A stretch of DNA of 64,000 nt, from NCBI GenBank assembly GCA_963833375.1, contig CAWHXR010000004.1, positions 62,001 through 126,000 on the forward strand, written 5' to 3'. The notes below the pieces were generated by a model that had not been told where the DNA came from, ran no database searches, and saw nothing but the letters and a program-made list of their open reading frames with translations. Shown piece by piece: positions 52,761 through 61,210 of this stretch; within the stretch, counting starts at the first letter, position 1, and each line of letters opens with the position of its first letter. Source of the stretch: DASUPK01 sp963833375. GTDB taxonomy: Bacteria; Actinomycetota; Thermoleophilia; Solirubrobacterales; 70-9. The position numbers were made by a program, and so were the translations under genes.

Positions 52761-53778
52761 GGGCGCCGTGGTCAGCTTCCTCGGCACGCGCGAGCGCGCC
52801 GAGGCGGACCTCGTTCCCGCCGCCGGCTACGAGATCGATTACCTGCGGGTCAGCGGGCTGGACCGGCGCAACCCGATCAAGGCCGCGGCTGCGGTCTGGC
52901 GCGCCGGGCTCGCGGTCGGCGCCGCCCGCCGCGTGCTGGAGCGGCGCCGGACCGACGTCGTCCTCGGCGGCGGAGGCTACGTCGCCGGCCCCGTCGGATG
53001 GGCCGCGGTCCGCATGGGGTTGCCGCTCGTGCTGACGGAGGCGGACAGCCACCTCGGCCTGGCCAACCGCCTGCTCGCACGCCGCGCCCGCCGGGTCTGC
53101 CTGGCGTTCCCGATCCCTGGCCGCGACGGCGGCCCATATCTGGTGACGGGGAGGCCGATCCCGCTCGCCGTCCTGAAGGCCGATGCGACGGTCGCGCGCC
53201 GCCGCTTCGGCATCCCCGAGCCGGCCGACTGCGTGACCGTCGTCGGCGGGAGCCTGGGCGCCCTCTCGATCAACCGGGCGGCGATCGACGCCTTCACCGA
53301 CCGGCGGCTTCCACACGACCGCGTCGGCCAGCCGTGGGTCCTGCACGTCACCGGTAGCCGCGACTATCCGGAGTTGCGGCGCCGCTGGACCGAGGGGGGC
53401 CGCCCTGAGCGCTACATGCTGATCCAGTACGAGCCCGACCTCGGCGATGTGCTGGCCGCCGCGGACCTGGTGGTCGCCCGGGCCGGAGGCTCGGTGATGG
53501 AGATCGCCGCGGCGGGGCGCCCCGCGATCCTGATCCCGTTTCCACGCGCGACCGCCGACCACCAGACGACGAACGCCCGCTGGATGGCCGACGGCGGCGC
53601 GGCGGTGGTGATCCCGGACAGCGAACTCACTCCCGAGCGGCTTGGCCGACAGATCGCCTCCCTGCTCGCCAACGAGGACCGGCTGCGCGGGATGGCGATT
53701 GCGGCTCGGCGCCTCGCGAAGCCGGACGCGGCGCAGAGGATCGCCCGCGAGGTGCTGGGGGCGGTCGGCGGTGGCTGA
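52678..53778 (+). CDS. murG: UDP-GlcNAc transferase to lipid I
   Basis: 366 residues. Turns lipid I into lipid II at the inner face of the membrane. GTG at 52678 chosen: AGGAGGAA precedes it and the protein then begins with VARVVIAAGGTAGHVVPAIA, the conserved N-terminal loop. GGGGYVAGPVGWAA, LTEADSHLGLANRLLARRAR, VTVVGGSLGALSINRAAID and the donor-binding GGSVMEIAAAGRPAILIPFP (with TADHQTTNA after it) are present. The usual HEQN is TEAD here, a moderate variation. It overlaps ftsW by 83 bases. Confidence 0.94.
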   Translation: MARVVIAAGGTAGHVVPAIAVADALRAEGAVVSFLGTRERAEADLVPAAGYEIDYLRVSGLDRRNPIKAAAAVWRAGLAVGAARRVLERRRTDVVLGGGGYVAGPVGWAAVRMGLPLVLTEADSHLGLANRLLARRARRVCLAFPIPGRDGGPYLVTGRPIPLAVLKADATVARRRFGIPEPADCVTVVGGSLGALSINRAAIDAFTDRRLPHDRVGQPWVLHVTGSRDYPELRRRWTEGGRPERYMLIQYEPDLGDVLAAADLVVARAGGSVMEIAAAGRPAILIPFPRATADHQTTNARWMADGGAAVVIPDSELTPERLGRQIASLLANEDRLRGMAIAARRLAKPDAAQRIAREVLGAVGGG

Positions 53779-55177
53779 GCCGATGGAGGGCCGCAGGCTC
53801 CACTTCATCGCGATCGGCGGCGCCGGCATGAGTGGGCTGGCGCTCGTCTGCCGCCGGCTCGGCGCCGACGTGAGCGGCTCGGATCGGGCCGAGTCCTCTT
53901 ATATGGAGCGCCTGCGAGCGGCCGGGATCGAGCCCCACCTCGGTCACGATGCGGATCAGCTCCCGGAGGGCGCCGACGTGATCGTCTCCACCGCCGTCCC
54001 CGAGGACAACCCCGAGTTGGCGCGCGCCCGCGAGCGAGATCAGCGCGTCCTCCATCGCGGTGAGCTGCTCGCCGAGCTCAGCTCGCAGCGCCGCCTGCTG
54101 GCCATCGCGGGTACCCACGGCAAGACGACCACCGCCGCGATGTGCATCTGGGCGCTGCGCGCGACCGGGGCGGACCCATGCTTCTTCCTCGGCGGCGAGT
54201 TGCCCGGCGCCGGCCCGGACGGCGAGCCGACGAACGCGGGCTGGGGGGAGGGAGAGTGGGTAGTCGCCGAGGCGGACGAGAGCGATGCCAGTTTCCTCAA
54301 GCTGCACCCGGAGGTGGCGGTGATCACCAACCTCGAGCTGGACCACCACTCCCGCTGGAGCTCGTTGACGGAGCTCTCGGAGGCCTTCGCGGCCTTCTCC
54401 TCGTCGGCTTCCGGCCTCGTCACCGGGGCGGACGTCCGCCTCCCCGGCCAGGAGGCTCAGCGCGTCGTGCGGTTCGCGTTGGAGCCGGCCGAGGGAGATC
54501 GGCGCGTCGAGGCGGAGCTCGTCGCGACGGACATTCAGGCCGAGCGCGGCGGCAGCCGCTTCCGCGCCAGGGGCGCCGGCATCATCGATGCGGAGGTGGT
54601 TCTGCGGGTTCCCGGCCGGCACAACGTCGCCAACGCGCTGGCTGCACTCGGCGGTCTCTCCTTGGCGGACGCCGGCGTGGATGGCTGCGCGAGCGCGCTG
54701 TCTGACTTCCCGGGTGTCGCGCGGAGGCTCGAGCTCAAGGGCGAGAGCAACGGCGCCCGCATCTACGACGACTACGCCCATCACCCGACGGAGGTGGCCG
54801 CCACGCTGCAGGCCGCCCGGGAGCTCGAGCCGCGGCGGCTGATCGCCGCCTTCCAGCCCCATCTCTACTCCCGCACGAAGGCGCTGGCCACCGAGCTCGG
54901 GGCGGCCCTGGCCGCCGCCGACGAGGTCGCGGTCCTGGACGTGTACCCGGCCCGAGAGGAGCCGGTGGGGCCGCTCGAGGGCGTGAGCGGATTGATGGTC
55001 GCCAGCGCGGCCGCGGACCAGGGCCGGGGACGGCGCGTCTGGTGGCTGCCGACGGCTGAGCAGGCGGCCCAGGCGCTGCGCCCCCGCCTCGGGGAGGGTG
55101 ACATCTTGATCACGATCGGGGCGGGAGACATCTACAGGCTCGCGGAGGCGCTCGTGGACGGCGCGATGGCCCGATGA
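53771..55177 (+). CDS. murC: UDP-MurNAc:L-alanine ligase
   Basis: 468 residues from GTG at 53771 (overlaps murG; ATG at 53783 is an alternative). First amino-acid ligase of the stem peptide. FIAIGGAGMSGLALVCRRLG at the N-terminus, ATP loop AIAGTHGKTTTAAM, AEADESDASFLKL, NLELDHHSRW, GRHNVANALAAL and YDDYAHHPTEVAATLQA, ending with the C-terminal FQPHLYSRTKAL block. All catalytic motifs are complete. Confidence 0.95.
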   Translation: MAEPMEGRRLHFIAIGGAGMSGLALVCRRLGADVSGSDRAESSYMERLRAAGIEPHLGHDADQLPEGADVIVSTAVPEDNPELARARERDQRVLHRGELLAELSSQRRLLAIAGTHGKTTTAAMCIWALRATGADPCFFLGGELPGAGPDGEPTNAGWGEGEWVVAEADESDASFLKLHPEVAVITNLELDHHSRWSSLTELSEAFAAFSSSASGLVTGADVRLPGQEAQRVVRFALEPAEGDRRVEAELVATDIQAERGGSRFRARGAGIIDAEVVLRVPGRHNVANALAALGGLSLADAGVDGCASALSDFPGVARRLELKGESNGARIYDDYAHHPTEVAATLQAARELEPRRLIAAFQPHLYSRTKALATELGAALAAADEVAVLDVYPAREEPVGPLEGVSGLMVASAAADQGRGRRVWWLPTAEQAAQALRPRLGEGDILITIGAGDIYRLAEALVDGAMAR

Positions 55178-56091
55178 GCGCGCCGGCTGGAGTCGATCGC
55201 GACTATCCGCTCTCGGGGCTGACCACCGTTCGCGCGGGAGGGCCGGCGGACTTCTTCGCCCGCCCGGAGTCGGAGGACCAGGTGGTCGAGCTGCTCTCCT
55301 GGGTGGAGGCCGAGGGGCTCTCCGTCGGCGTCCTCGGATCGGGCTCCAACCTCCTCGTCGCTGACGACGGCTTCCGGGGCCTGGTGATGAAGCTCACCGG
55401 AGAGCTCACCCAGGTCGAGCGCAACGGGACCCACCTCGTCTGCGGCGGCGGAGCGAGGCTGCCCTCGGCGGCGGCCAAGGCCGCGGGTTGGGGCCTCACG
55501 GGCCTCGAGTTCGGGGTGAACATCCCCGGCACCGTCGGTGGCGCGGTGCGAATGAACGCGAACGCCTACGGCGGAGAGCTCGGACGGGTGCTGGCGGCGG
55601 TCACCGTGTGCACGCCGTCCGGGTCGGAGCGGCGCCGCCCGGAGGACCTCGGCTTCCGGTATCGCGGCTCGAACCTCGGCGAGCGAGACGTGGTCGCCGC
55701 GGCGACCTTCGCGCTCGCCGAGTCAAATCCGGCCGATGTCAAGGCCACCATGGCGGACATGCGGCGCAGGCGAAAGGAGGCACAGCCGTCGGGGATCAAG
55801 ACCTTCGGCTCGACGTTCATGAACCCGGACGACCCCGGGGCGGAGGGGCGCTCGGCCGGCCAGCTGCTCGACGCGGCCGGCTGCAGGGGCCTCCAGGTCG
55901 GCGGCGCGCGCCTCTCCTCGAAGCACGCCAACTTCGTGGAGAACACCGGCGGTGCCAGCACGGCGGACATCCTCGAGGTGATGGCCGAGGCGAGGCGCAG
56001 GGTGCACGAGCGCTTCGGCGTCACCCTCGAGCCCGAGGTCCAGGTCCTGGGGGAGGTGAGCTGGCCGGCCGGATGGCAACTCGAGCGGTAA
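55174..56091 (+). CDS. murB: UDP-N-acetylenolpyruvoylglucosamine reductase
   Basis: 305 residues from ATG at 55174 (ATGA overlap). FAD enzyme making UDP-MurNAc. PLSGLTTVRAGGPADFFARP, VLGSGSNLLVADDGFRGLVM, GLEFGVNIPGTVGGAVRMNA with NAYGGE after it, FRYRGSN, and in the last domain IKTFGSTFMNPDDPGAEGRS with AGQLLDAAGCRG, SSKHANFVEN. Type IIb-like length with no insertion. ftsQ begins within its last codons. Confidence 0.94.
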   Translation: MSAPAGVDRDYPLSGLTTVRAGGPADFFARPESEDQVVELLSWVEAEGLSVGVLGSGSNLLVADDGFRGLVMKLTGELTQVERNGTHLVCGGGARLPSAAAKAAGWGLTGLEFGVNIPGTVGGAVRMNANAYGGELGRVLAAVTVCTPSGSERRRPEDLGFRYRGSNLGERDVVAAATFALAESNPADVKATMADMRRRRKEAQPSGIKTFGSTFMNPDDPGAEGRSAGQLLDAAGCRGLQVGGARLSSKHANFVENTGGASTADILEVMAEARRRVHERFGVTLEPEVQVLGEVSWPAGWQLER

Positions 56092-56840
56092 GCCACTCCC
56101 GCCGCGCCGACCGCCCCCGCGGACGGCGCGAGCCGGCCCCGCGCGGGGCGGTGCTCCGGCGACGGCTGATCGCCGCCGCCGTCGTCCTCGTGGCCCTCTA
56201 CGCCGGCTACATGATCTGGTTGCGGAACCTGTCGTGGTTCGCGATCCACGACGTGACGATCCAGGGAGCCACGACAAACGAACGGGCGATCCGCTCCGCG
56301 GTCGAACGGGCGGCCGGGGACATGACCACGCTCCATATCAAGGACGGCGAGCTTCGCGACGCGGTGGCGCGGTTCCCGACGGTGGCGTCGGTGAGGGCCG
56401 GCACCAGCTTCCCGCACGGCCTGACGGTGACGATCACGGAGCGGCTCCCCGTGGCGTACGTGCAGAGAGGGGGGGAGCAAACGGCGGTATCCGCGGACGG
56501 CTATCTGCTCACCGGCACAAGCTTCGATCCGAAGCAGCTGCCGCAGATCGAGGGGGCCGCGGCGCACGGCGCCCGCCTCGATGAGGACGCCGCGGCGCAG
56601 GCCGCGATCCTCGGGGCGACGCCCAGGCCCCTCCGTAACCGCGTCACCGCCTCGAGCTGGGACGAGCAACGGGGCGGGGTGGTGCTCGATCTGCGGAACG
56701 GGCCAGAGGTCCGCTTCGGCGACGGCTCGCGCGCCCAGGACAAGTGGGCGGCGGCTGTCGCCGTGCTCTCCAGCGACCAGCGGGGCTCGCCGTCCTACCT
56801 GGACGTGAGCGTTCCCGAGAGACCGGTCTCCGGCGCCTGA
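56073..56840 (+). CDS. ftsQ: Division protein FtsQ/DivIB
   Basis: 255 residues from ATG at 56073. Basic cytoplasmic tail (about 33 residues, rich in Arg/Pro), one membrane helix (RLIAAAVVLVALYAGYMIWL), then a POTRA domain (FAIHDVTIQGATTNERAIRS, then TTLHIKDGELRDAVARFPTV) and the FtsQ beta domain (VTITERLPVAYVQRGGEQTA, VSADGYLLTG). It is scaffold for FtsL/FtsB-type partners at the septum. Between murB and ftsZ, as in many actinobacteria; no ftsA follows. Confidence 0.92.
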   Translation: MATRAVSHSRRADRPRGRREPAPRGAVLRRRLIAAAVVLVALYAGYMIWLRNLSWFAIHDVTIQGATTNERAIRSAVERAAGDMTTLHIKDGELRDAVARFPTVASVRAGTSFPHGLTVTITERLPVAYVQRGGEQTAVSADGYLLTGTSFDPKQLPQIEGAAAHGARLDEDAAAQAAILGATPRPLRNRVTASSWDEQRGGVVLDLRNGPEVRFGDGSRAQDKWAAAVAVLSSDQRGSPSYLDVSVPERPVSGA

Positions 56841-57030
56841 TTCCCTCCCGCGGGGCCCCCAGCCTGCGCATCTGCAACGGCACGTGCAGGGGATTTCGGG
56901 CTCCGGCGGCCGTGGGCGGCCCGCCGCACGCCTGCTGAGTTCATCCTGAAAAAGCGCCGGTTTGCAGGGATTTCTAGGGGGCTCAACCAACCCTAGCCCT
57001 CGACCTCGACAGCAGACTCACACCATCGGA

Positions 57031-57053
57031 AGTCTCAAGGGAGGCTTGAGACT
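57031..57053 (+). promoter_or_regulatory. Inverted repeat AGTCTCAAG-N5-CTTGAGACT before ftsZ
   Basis: Perfect nine-base arms with a five-base centre (GGAGG), ending seven bases before a likely -35. It has no T run. The position suits an operator for an ftsZ regulator; it could instead be an mRNA hairpin of the ftsQ transcript. Confidence 0.6.
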
Positions 57054-57059
57054 GCAGGC

Positions 57060-57087
57060 TTGCGCGCTGCAGGAAAGGGCGTACCCT
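57060..57087 (+). promoter_or_regulatory. Probable ftsZ promoter
   Basis: TTGCGC (57060-57065), 16-base spacer, TACCCT (57082-57087). The leader to the ATG would be about 60 bases. Confidence 0.5.
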
Positions 57088-57152
57088 GTTCGTAAATCGG
57101 TATTGCCCCAGCAACCGAATCCGCGGTGCGGGGCTCGGAGCAGGACCAGCCA

Positions 57153-58235
57153 ATGGAAACCTCATATCTGGCCGTCATCAAGGTCGTCGGAGTCGGGGGC
57201 GGCGGTTCAAATGCCGTCAGCCGCATGGTCGACGCTGGGCTGCGCGGAGTCGAGTTCGTGGCGGTCAACACCGATGCGCAGGCTCTGCAGGCCTGCGACG
57301 CCGACGTCAAGATCGGGATCGGTCACAACCTGACCAAGGGCCTCGGCGCGGGCGCGAACCCCGAGGTGGGCGCCGGCGCGGCCGCCGAGTCGCGCGACGA
57401 GATCAAGGACGCCCTGAAGGGCGCGGACATGATCTTCATCACCTGCGGCGAGGGTGGCGGCACCGGGACCGGCGCGGCCCCCGTGATCGCCGAGATCGCC
57501 AAGCAGGAGATCGGCGCCCTCACCGTCGGCGCGGTCACCAAGCCGTTCGAGTTCGAGGGCAAGAAGCGGATGGCTCAGGCCGAGGAGGGGATCGACCGGC
57601 TCCGCAAGGAGGTCGACACCCTGATCACCGTCCCGAACGAGAAGCTGCTGCAGATCGTCGAGCGCCGAACGACGATCCTCGAGGCTTTCCGCGAGGCCGA
57701 CGACATCCTGCGCCAGGGCGTCCAGGGCATCACTGACCTGATCACGATCCCGGGGCTGATCAACCTCGACTTCGCCGACGTCCGCCTGGTCATGCACCAG
57801 GCCGGCTCGGCACTGATGGGCGTCGGCACCGGCACCGGTGAGAATCGCGCCGTCGAGGCCGCCAAGGCCGCTATCACGTCGCCGCTGATCGAGGAGCAGG
57901 TCGACGACGCGAAGGGCATGCTGCTCAACGTCACCGGCGGTGAGGATCTCGGCCTCTTCGAGGTCAACGAGGCGGCCCGGATGTGCATCCAGGCGGCGGA
58001 CGCCAACGCCAACATCGTCTTCGGCGCGGTCGTCGACTCCTCGATGCACGAGGAGGTCCGGGTGACCGTGATCGCCACCGGCTTCGAGGGCTTCGAGATG
58101 ATCGCCCGGGCGCCGGAGTTCACGGCCCGTGCTGCCGAGCGGCGTCCCGGCGCCGCCGTCGGCCGTGGGCGCGAGACGCTCAGCGATCTGCGCATCTCGG
58201 AGTCCGAGATCGACGTCCCGGACTTCCTGAAGTAG
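57153..58235 (+). CDS. ftsZ: Cell division protein FtsZ
   Basis: 360 residues from ATG at 57153, with GGAGCAGG before it. Tubulin-like GTPase forming the division ring. VVGVGGGGSNAVSRMVDAGL, VNTDAQAL, GTP loop GEGGGTGTGAAPVIA (G101-107 core), T7 loop region LINLDFADVR, and HQAGSALMGVGTGTGENR. The C-terminal linker is short (about 30 residues), and the end ESEIDVPDFLK is the conserved peptide that binds anchoring proteins. Since ftsA is not present here, the anchor is probably SepF or another protein encoded elsewhere. Confidence 0.98.
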   Translation: METSYLAVIKVVGVGGGGSNAVSRMVDAGLRGVEFVAVNTDAQALQACDADVKIGIGHNLTKGLGAGANPEVGAGAAAESRDEIKDALKGADMIFITCGEGGGTGTGAAPVIAEIAKQEIGALTVGAVTKPFEFEGKKRMAQAEEGIDRLRKEVDTLITVPNEKLLQIVERRTTILEAFREADDILRQGVQGITDLITIPGLINLDFADVRLVMHQAGSALMGVGTGTGENRAVEAAKAAITSPLIEEQVDDAKGMLLNVTGGEDLGLFEVNEAARMCIQAADANANIVFGAVVDSSMHEEVRVTVIATGFEGFEMIARAPEFTARAAERRPGAAVGRGRETLSDLRISESEIDVPDFLK

Positions 58236-58292
58236 CCCGAGTACCGGATCGGCTCGTGGGAGGTTGCCTCCGTGAGCTGATCGCGGAAGGAC

Positions 58293-58756
58293 GTGGAGGC
58301 GATCCGTGCCATCGGGATGACGGTCGGCGGCCCACTGATCCTGATGGTCGCGGCGTTCGCCAGCGCAGGTTCGACGCTCCGCGCGCTCGCCCGGGAGCGC
58401 CTGCCTTCGCTCCCCGCGGCCCTCGGCACGGGTGTCCTGATCCTCTATGGCGGTCGGTGCGGCGCTGGATGCGCAGCTGGGGGGCCAAGGACGAGGAGAC
58501 GGCGACCACGGTGCCGGTGCACGCGATCGAGGTCGACGCCCCGGCGGATCAGGTCTGGCCCTGGCTGGCCCAGCTCGGCCAGGATCGCGGCGGCTTCTGC
58601 AGCTATTGCCGCGGCGAGCCGCACGACAGCCCGCTCCACACGGCGTACTGCGTCGCCTTGATCGAGCTCCCGCACTTCCTGATGGAGCGCAGGATGTTGC
58701 TGGGGATCAAGGAGCGCACAGAGCGCGACGCGCCTCAGCCTCCTCCTGGTCGCTGA
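58293..58756 (+). pseudogene. Decayed SRPBCC-family gene
   Basis: Two frames together look like a membrane-start SRPBCC (START-like) protein. The first frame gives TVGGPLILMVAAFASAGSTL and PAALGTGVLILYG. A shift near 58450 leads to SVRRWMRSWGAKDEETATTV, then HAIEVDAPADQVWPWLAQLG and DRGGFCSY. The domain's middle is missing; it jumps to CRGEPHDSPLHTAYC and then IELPHFLMERRMLLGIKERT, the usual ending. An internal deletion plus a frameshift suggests real decay. The 3' end overlaps the convergent NTF2-like gene. Confidence 0.6.
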
Positions 58757-59105
58757 AGGACTCAACGCGCGTCACCCTGCGGTCCTCGTCGAAGGTCCAG
58801 ACGGACCACGTGTGGAGCTCGACCTCGATGCCGCTGCCGGCCCCGCGCGCGGTGGCGTGCTGACGGACCAGGACCCTGTTGCCCACAGCCTGGAAGTCGG
58901 TCGGCTCCAGCAACTGGGACTCGAAGGCGTCGGGCTCCATCCAGGCCCGGATGTTCTCCGCGCCCCGCAGCTCGGGCAGCTCACCGGGGCGGATGAAGAC
59001 GACATTCGGATGCGCGATCTCAACCGCCTTATCGAAGTCGCCGCGGTTGAAGGCGTCGAGGGCCTCCCGGACGCGCTCGATCAGCGTCTCCTCGGGATTT
59101 CCCAT
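58707..59105 (-). CDS. NTF2/SnoaL-like protein
   Basis: 132 residues from ATG at 59105. Typical fold: LIERVREALDAFNRGDFDKA, then EIAHPNVVFIRPGELPELRG, ENIRAWMEPDAF, VLVRQHATARGAGSGIEVEL, and TWSVWTFDEDRRVTRVESFS, ending in a helix. Probably a ligand-binding or isomerase-like protein of unknown substrate. GATACT seven bases before the ATG suggests a leaderless transcript. Only 23 bases separate it from the divergent gcvT start. Confidence 0.82.
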   Translation of the reverse strand: MGNPEETLIERVREALDAFNRGDFDKAVEIAHPNVVFIRPGELPELRGAENIRAWMEPDAFESQLLEPTDFQAVGNRVLVRQHATARGAGSGIEVELHTWSVWTFDEDRRVTRVESFSDQEEAEARRALCAP

Positions 59106-59128
59106 GGCCGTCAGTATCGTGGCGGTGG

Positions 59129-60209
59129 GTGGAAGCCGGCACGCTGAAGAGGACGCCGCTGTACGAGGCCCATGTCGCCGCCGGCGCCAAGCTGGTGCCC
59201 TTCGCGGGCTGGGAGATGCCGGTGGAGTACGACGGGATCAAGGCCGAGCATCTGCGTGTCCGCAACTCCTGCGGCGTATTCGACGTCTCCCATATGGGCG
59301 AGATCGAGACCGAGGGGCCGCAGGCGGCCGAGCTCCTGCAGCGGCTGCTCTCCAATGATGTCTCGAAGATCGCGGTCGGCGGCGCGCAGTACTCGTGCCT
59401 CTGCCGCGAGGACGGGGGCGTCCTCGACGACCTCTTCACCTACCGCCTCGCCGACGACCGCTACCTGACGGTCACCAACGCCGCGAACCACGAGCGTGAC
59501 CTGGAATGGTTCGAGGCCCACGCCGTCGAGTTCGAGACCGAGGTCCGCGACCGAATCGACGCTTACGCGATGCTCGCCGTGCAGGGACCCGAGGCGCGAG
59601 AGATCGTCTCCCGCCTGGCCGACGGCGAGCTGCCGGCGCGTTTCCGGACGGCCGAGCTCTCCGTTGCCGGCTCGCCCGCGCTGGTCTGCGGCACCGGGTA
59701 CACCGGTGAGGACGGCGTCGAGCTGCTGGTCCCGCCGGAGGGCGCGAGGACCGTCTGGGACGCGCTGATCGGCGGCGGGGCCTCCCCGGCGGGGCTCGGA
59801 GCGAGGGACACGCTTCGCCTCGAGGTCAACTACTGCCTGTACGGCAACGACCTGAGCGAGGACGCGGACCCCGATCGAGGCGGCCCTCGGCTGGTGCGTC
59901 AGGGAGGACACCGGCTTCATCGGCTCGGAGGCGTGCCGGCGGGTCCGGGAGGAGGGGCCGAAGGAGGTCCTCGAGGCCTTCGTGATCATCGGCGCCGGCA
60001 TCCCGAGACAGGGGAACCCCATCCTCTCCGGGGATGAGCAGGTCGGCGAGGTGACGAGCGGGACGATGTCCCCCTCGCTCGAGGTCGGCATCGGCATGGG
60101 ATACGTCCGCAACGATCTCACCGATCCCGGGACCGAGATCGAGATCGACGTCCGGGGTAGGCGACGGGCCGCGGAGATCCGCGAGCGCCCGCTCTACTCG
60201 AAGGACTGA
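59129..60209 (+). CDS. gcvT: Glycine cleavage T protein (frameshifted near 59870)
   Basis: Aminomethyltransferase of the glycine cleavage system; hands the one-carbon unit to tetrahydrofolate. GTG at 59129: TPLYEAHVAAGAKLVPFAGW, EMPVEYDGI, FDVSHMGEIE, LQRLLSNDVSKI, AVQGPEAREI, GTGYTGEDGVELLV and LRLEVNYCLYGNDL. An extra C near 59870 (GACCCCGATC for GACCCGATC) shifts the frame; the continuation is EAALGWCVREDTGFIGSEA, then GYVRNDLTDPGTEIEIDVRG and the end at 60209. A complete gene with one likely error; about 359 residues when repaired. Confidence 0.92.
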
Positions 60210-60245
60210 ACCTCGGCGAGGCGCCGGGGGCGATAGGTTTCCGCC

Positions 60246-60646
60246 GTGGCCGAGGAGACTTACCCCGACGACCTTCGCTACCACCCCGAGCACGATTGGG
60301 CGCGCATCGATGGGGAGGAGGCGACCTTCGGGGTCACCTGGTACGCGCAGGACGCGCTGGGCGAGGTGGTCTTCTACGAGCCTCCCGAGGTCGGCAAGAC
60401 GGTCACCAAGGACGAGGCCTACGCCGAGGTCGAGTCGGTGAAGGCCGTCTCGGACGTCTACGCGCCCCTCTCCGGAGAGGTCACCGAGGTCAACCCGGCG
60501 CTCGCCGAGAACCCCGAGAAGATCAACCAGGACCCCTACGGCGAGGGCTGGATGGTGAAGGTGAAGCTCTCGGATCCCTCGGAGGCGGACGCCCTGATGG
60601 ATTCGGCCGCCTACAAGAAGCTGCTCGAGGAACCGAGTGGCGCTGA
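60246..60646 (+). CDS. gcvH: Glycine cleavage H protein (stop lost by a probable one-base error)
   Basis: Lipoyl carrier of the glycine cleavage system. GTG at 60246, with TAGGTT six bases before it (leaderless-type). RYHPEHDWARIDGEEATFGV, ESVKAVSDVYAPLSGEV (lipoyl Lys66), NPALAENPEKINQDPYGEGW and LMDSAAYKKLLEE are as expected. In the sequence as given, the frame runs on to 61088 into unrelated protein. One missing G near 60631 (CCGAGTGG for CCGGAGTGG) would end the protein after EEPEWR at 60646, about 134 residues, the normal size. That end is used here. Confidence 0.85.
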
Positions 60647-60668
60647 TAGCCGTACCGGTGCGCAAGCG

Positions 60669-61210
60669 ATGAGGCTCGCTGCTAACCGCGGTTGTTCCGC
60701 TGATGGCCTCTACCGGTTCGCTCGCAACCGACTTGGAGGGCCTCTGGCACCGAACAGCGCCCTCACCAGTTTCATCAAGCTGGGCCTGAAGCGCGGGATC
60801 TGCCCGCTCTGCCGCGTCGCTTACAAGATGGACGGGGAGTACATGTGGGCGTTCTTCGACGACTACTCCTCCGACGACAGCACCCGCGACCGGCTGCGGG
60901 AGGCCCGGGGTTTCTGCGCCGGGACCGCGCCGACGCTGACCAGCGGCAGTTGCTCCTCGAGCTGCAGCGCCGGGTCGTCTCTGGGACCACCGATCACCTC
61001 CAAGAGAACATCCGCAAGCAAGGGCACGAGTACGACGGCGAGCCCAAGGACCACGAAGCCGAGTCCTGGCGGCGGGCGATCTACTTGACCGCGGGTTGGG
61101 AGAAGGAGGCCCTGCGCGACGAGCCTCCGGAGCGGCCCGATGAGATCCCGCACTACGCCAGGGTCGCCACGAGGAACAAGCGCAGCGGCAAGAGAAGGAG
61201 GCGGCCATGA
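60669..61210 (+). CDS. CxxC protein, copy 1 (frameshifted near 60917)
   Basis: Possible start ATG at 60669, in the frame that gives LGLKRGICPLCRVAYKMDGE, then FFDDYSSDDSTRDRLREARG, and FC. A missing C near 60917 (TGCGCCGG for TGCCGCCGG) joins it to RRDRADADQRQLLLELQRRV, then ENIRKQGHEYDGEPKDHEAE and a basic end (RNKRSGKRRRRP). It is a relative of the next gene: a CPLC pair near the start and GFCRR further on, a layout like DUF6062-type proteins. Probably a metal or thiol site; the function is unknown. About 180 residues. Confidence 0.55.

Larger units (their letters stand above)
56841..57152. other. Intergenic region ftsQ-ftsZ
   Basis: About 310 bases with no gene and, in particular, no ftsA. 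It holds a copy of CTGCAACGG(C)AC(G)TGCAGG (56872-56890), TTTGCAGGGATTTCT (about 56962-56976), short palindromic arms CTAGGG/CCCTAG (56975-56997), the inverted repeat 57031-57053 and a probable promoter 57060-57087. Confidence 0.6.

Noticed and set aside
60246..61088. gcvH and a CxxC domain as a true fused protein of 280 residues
   Set aside because: The normal H protein length and a stop one base out of frame at 60644-60646 make a missing G more likely. The downstream part also shifts frame again near 60917.
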